Below, in pieces: positions 59,312 through 64,000 of a DNA stretch of 64,000 nucleotides. The stretch is from NCBI GenBank assembly GCA_035610365.1, contig CM069433.1, forward strand, positions 194,254,760 through 194,318,759, read 5' to 3'. The notes below the pieces were generated by a model, which saw nothing but the letters and a program-made list of their open reading frames with translations, searched no databases and was not told the origin of the DNA. Position numbers and translations under genes: made by a program. Source of the DNA: Aquatica leii (lineage: Eukaryota > Arthropoda > Insecta > Coleoptera > Lampyridae). Positions within the stretch are counted from its first letter, which is position 1. The number at the start of each line of letters is the position of its first letter.

Positions 59312-62300
59312 ATGGTCAATTACGAACATTATTACAAAGAAAAAACAATTAAAAAACAAACAGGAAGCTTGTAAATTTAAATTAAAGTTTAAGGTAGGCA
59401 ACTTACAATGCACTACACGTCACGAAGACATCTTCTTTACTTCATGTTCTCCTGATACAAAATCGCAAATTTTAGAAATTATTCGTGTTAGGTTAGCGTT
59501 TTACGAGAAACTTTAAGACTTCGATTTAAGGGTTTAAATACAAAAAAATAAGAATGTTTTGTCACTAACGTCTTTAATAGGTCTAAAACTAATAAAAAAT
59601 AAAAAAACTTCGTTTGCCAAAAAGCGTTAAGCCTTGTTAATCAAAAATTTCGATTTGTCAAATAACTAAAAAAATATTTTTAATTGTAATTATTTAAATA
59701 TACCTGATGGTCAATTACGAACATATTTAAAAAGAAAAAACAATTAAAAAACAAACAGGAAGCTTTTAAATTGAAATTGAAGTTTAAGGTAGGCAACTTA
59801 CAATGCACTACACGTCACGAAGACATCTTCTTTACTTCATGTTCTCCTGATACAAAATCGCAAATTTTAGAAATTATTCGTGTTAGGTTAGCGTTTTACG
59901 AGAAACTTTAAGACGTCGATTTAAGGGTTTAAATACAAAAAAATAAGAATGTTTTGTCACTAACGTCTTTAATAGGTCTAAAACTAATAAAAAATAAAAA
60001 AACTTCGTTTGCCAAAAAGCGTTAAGCCTTGTTAATCAAAAATTTCGATTTGTCAAATAACTAAAAAAATATTTTTAATTGTAATTATTTAAATATACCT
60101 GATGGTCAATTACGAACATATTTAAAAAGAAAAAACAATTAAAAAACAAACAGGAAGCTTGTAAATTGAAATTGAAGTTTAAGGTAGGCAACTTACAATG
60201 CACTACACGTCACGAAGACATCTTCTTTACTTCATGTTCTCCTGATACAAAATCGCAAATTTTAGAAATTATTCGTGTTAGGTTAGCGTTTTACGAGAAA
60301 CTTTAAGACGTCGATTTAAGGGTTTAAATACAAAAAATAAGAATGTTTTGTCACTAACGTCTTTAATAGGTCTAAAACTAATAAAAAATAAAAAAACTTC
60401 GTTTGCCAAAAAGCGTTAAGCCTTGTTAATCAAAAATTTCGATTTGTCAAATAACTAAAAAAATATTTTTAATTGTAATTATTTAAATATACCTGATGGT
60501 CAATTACGAACGAATGTACAAAGAAAAAACAATTAAAAACAAACAGGAAGCTTGTAAATTGAAATTGAAGTTTAAGGTAGGCAACTTACAATGCACTACA
60601 CGTCACGAAGACATCTTCTTTACTTCATGTTCTCCTGATACAAAATCGCAAATTTTAGAAATTATTCGTGTTAGGTTAGCGTTTTACGAGAAACTTTAAG
60701 ACGTCGATTTAAGGGTTTAAATACAAAAAAATAAGAATGTTTTGTCACTAACGTCTTTAATAGGCCTAAAACTAATTAAAAATAATAAAACTTTTTTTGC
60801 CAAAAAGCGTTAAGCCTTGTTAATCAAAAATTTCGATTTGTCAAATAACTAAAAAAATATTTTTAATTGTAATTATTTAAATATACCTGATGGTCAATTA
60901 CGAACATATTTAAAAAGAAAAAACAATTAAAAAACAAACAGGAAGCTTGTAAATTGAAATTGAAGTTTAAGGTAGGCAACTTACAATGCACTACACGTCA
61001 CGAAGACATCTTCTTTACTTCATGTTCTCCTGATACAAAATCGCAAATTTTAGAAATTATTCGTGTTAGGTTAGCGTTTTACGAGAAACTTTAAGACGTC
61101 GATTTAAGGGTTTAAATACAAAAAAATAAGAATGTTTTGTCACTAACGTCTTTAATAGGCCTAAAACTAATTAAAAATAATAAAACTTCTTTGCCAAAAA
61201 GCGTTAAGCCTTGTTAATCAAAAATTTCGATTTGTCAAATAACTAAAAAAATATTTTTAATTGTAATTATTTAAATATACCTGATGGTCAATTACGAACG
61301 AATGTACAAAGAAAAAACAATTAAAAACAAACAGGAAGCTTGTAAATTGAAATTGAAGTTTAAGGTAGGCAACTTACAATGCACTACACGTCACGAAGAC
61401 ATCTTCTTTACTTCATGTTCTCCTGATACAAAATCGCAAATTTTAGAAATTATTCGTGTTAGGTTAGCGTTTTACGAGAAACTTTAAGACGTCGATTTAA
61501 GGGTTTAAATACAAAAAATAAGAATGTTTTGTCACTAACGTCTTTAATAGGCCTAAAACTAATTAAAAATAATAAAACTTTTTTTGCCAAAAAGCGTTAA
61601 GCCTTGTTAATCAAAAATTTCGATTTGTCAAAAAATTAAAAAAATATTTTTAATTGTAATTATTTAAATATACCTGATGGTCAATTACGAACATATTTAC
61701 AAAGAAAAAACAATTAAAAAACAAACAGGAAGCTTGTAAATTGAAATTGAAGTTTAAGGTAGGCAACTTACAATGCACTACACGTCACGAAGACATCTTC
61801 TTTACTTCATGTTCTCCTGATACAAAATCGCAAATTTTAGAAATTATTCGTGTTAGGTTAGCGTTTTACGAGAAACTTTAAGACGTCGATTTAAGGGTTT
61901 AAATCCAAAAATATAAGAATGTTTTGTCACTACCGTCTTTAATAGGCCTAAAACTAATTAAAAATAATAAAACTTTTTGCCAAAAAGCGTTAAGCCTTGT
62001 TAATCAAAAATTTCGATTTGTCAAATAACTTAAAAATATTTTTAATTGTAATTATTTAAATATACCTGATGGTCAATTACGAACGAATGTACAAAGAAAA
62101 AACAATTAAAAACAAACAGGAAGCTTGTAAATTGAAATTGAAGTTTAAGGTAGGCAACTTACAATGCACTACACGTCACGAAGACATCTTCTTTACTTCA
62201 TGTTCTCCTGATACAAAATCGCAAATTTTAGAAATTATTCGTGTTAGGTTAGCGTTTTACGAGAAACTTTAAGACGTCGATTTAAGGGTTTAAATACAAA

Positions 62301-64000
62301 AAAATAAGAATGTTTTGTCACTAACGTCTTTAATAGGCCTAAAACTAATTAAAAATAATAAAACTTTTTTTGCCAAAAAGCGTTAAGCCTTGTTAATCAA
62401 AAATTTCGATTTGTCAAATAACTAAAAAATATTTTTAATTGTAATTATTTAAATATACCTGATGGTCAATTACGAACATATTTACAAAGAAAAACAATTA
62501 AAAACAAACAGGAAGCTTGTAAATTGAAATTGAAGTTTAAGGTAGGCAACTTACAATGCACTACACGTCACGAAGACATCTTCTTTACTTCATGTTCTCC
62601 TGATACAAAATCGCAAATTTTAGAAATTATTCGTGTTAGGTTAGCGTTTTACGAGAAACTTTAAGACGTCGATTTAAGGGTTTAAATACAAAAAAATAAG
62701 AATGTTTTGTCACTAACGTCTTTAATAGGCCTAAAACTAATTAAAAATAATAAAACTTTTTTTGCCAAAAAGCGTTAAGCCTTGTTAATCAAAAATTTCG
62801 ATTTGTCAAATAACTAAAAAAATATTTTTAATTGTAATTATTTAAATATACCTGATGGTCAATTACGAACGAATGTACAAAGAAAAAACAATTAAAAACA
62901 AACAGGAAGCTTGTAAATTGAAATTGAAGTTTAAGGTAGGCAACTTACAATGCACTACACGTCACGAAGACATCTTCTTTACTTCATGTTCTCCTGATAC
63001 AAAATCGCAAATTTTAGAAATTATTCGTGTTAGGTTAGCGTTTTACGAGAAACTTTAAGACGTCGATTTAAGGGTTTAAATACAAAAAAATAAGAATGTT
63101 TTGTCACTAACGTCTTTAATAGGCCTAAAACTAATTAAAAATAATAAAACTTCTTTTGCCAAAAAGCGTTAAGCCTTGTTAATCAAAAATTTCGATTTGT
63201 CAAATAACTAAAAAAATATTTTTAATTGTAATTATTTAAATATACCTGATGGTCAATTACGAACATATTTAAAAAGAAAAACAATTAAAAAACAAACAGG
63301 AAGCTTGTAAATTGAAATTGAAGTTTAAGGTAGGCAACTTACAATGCACTACACGTCACGAAGACATCTTCTTTACTTCATGTTCTCCTGATACAAAATC
63401 GCAAATTTTAGAAATTATTCGTGTTAGGTTAGCGTTTTACGAGAAACTTTAAGACGTCGATTTAAGGGTTTAAATACAAAAAAATAAGAATGTTTTGTCA
63501 CTAACGTCTTTAATAGGCCTAAAACTAATTAAAAATAATAAAACTTCTTTTGCCAAAAAGCGTTAAGCCTTGTTAATCAAAAATTTCGATTTGTCAAATA
63601 ACTAAAAAAATATTTTTAATTGTAATTATTTAAATATACCTGATGGTCAATTACGAACATATTTAAAAAGAAAAAACAATTAAAAAACAAACAGGAAGCT
63701 TGTAAATTGAAATTGAAGTTTAAGGTAGGCAACTTACAATGCACTACACGTCACGAAGACATCTTCTTTACTTCATGTTCTCCTGATACAAAATCGCAAA
63801 TTTTAGAAATTATTCGTGTTAGGTTAGCGTTTTACGAGAAACTTTAAGACGTCGATTTAAGGGTTTAAATACAAAAAAATAAGAATGTTTTGTCACTAAC
63901 GTCTTTAATAGGCCTAAAACTAATTAAAAATAATAAAACTTCTTTTGCCAAAAAGCGTTAAGCCTTGTTAATCAAAAATTTCGATTTGTCAAATAACTAA
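59312..64000 (+). repeat. satellite array, 392-395 bp unit, dimeric higher-order pattern
   Basis: Twelve unit starts (at ATGGTCAATTACG) lie at 59312, 59707, 60102, 60496, 60890, 61284, 61677, 62069, 62462, 62855, 63249 and 63643, giving spacings of 392-395 bp. The array leaves the window still in progress. Units are nearly identical across the block from TACAATGCACTACACG to TTACGAGAAACTTTAAG. Two types alternate. One reads GAACGAATGTAC after the start (60496, 61284, 62069, 62855). The other reads GAACATATTTA, with one extra A further on. The dimer of about 786 bp is therefore the higher-order unit in the middle of the array. Nearly every unit has one AAGCTT. No known protein is encoded. Confidence 0.92.

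Noticed and set aside
59312-64000. CRISPR-like array or multigene family
   Set aside because: The unit is about 393 bp with no spacer-repeat alternation, and the only shared open frame is closed in every second unit. It is a satellite.

Overview
This window looks like insect nuclear DNA. The coding exons have insect-like short introns (40-54 nt, one of about 240 nt), the repeats are arthropod-type (Penelope-like elements, I/R1-type LINEs, Bel/Pao and Gypsy elements, Tc1-like transposons), and the background is AT-rich. A beetle or similar insect is plausible, but the sequence does not settle the order.

Host genes are few. VPS72/YL-1 (55649-57172, +, six exons) and adenylate kinase 8 (57259-58876, -, six exons) sit tail to tail 86 bp apart. 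One isolated first exon of a furin-like proprotein convertase (40385-40549, -) carries a signal peptide and the start of the S8 propeptide. It ends in a clean splice donor, and I did not find its later exons.

Most of the rest is a stack of nested mobile elements. 1-7.9 kb: a pogo/Tigger fossil split by a solo LTR, a Tc1-like element, and a decayed Gypsy tail with its LTR. 7.9-11.9 kb: a full-length LINE with a 7-bp target duplication, inside another LTR fragment. 11.9-17 kb: Penelope-like fragments and AT-rich DNA. 17-19.3 kb: a Gypsy fossil. 19.4-29.8 kb: two Penelope-like copies back to back, one split by a young, nearly whole Gypsy element (22.2-27.9 kb). 32.6-39 kb: more Gypsy fossil pieces and a Tc1-like element carrying a 28S rDNA fragment. 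41.2-47.1 kb: a Tc1 remnant and an I-type LINE fossil with an R1-like piece inside it. 48.7-54 kb: a Bel/Pao fossil cut by a 1,245-bp hAT-type non-autonomous element with a perfect 8-bp target duplication.

From about 59.0 kb to the right edge runs a satellite array with a 392-395 bp period. Its units alternate between two types, giving a dimeric higher-order repeat. It begins about 140 bp upstream of the AK8 start codon.

The most notable structure outside the usual feature list is a set of hammerhead-ribozyme-like motifs in the Penelope-like copies. Two keep the complete core, and the paired bases of stem I have changed together between them.
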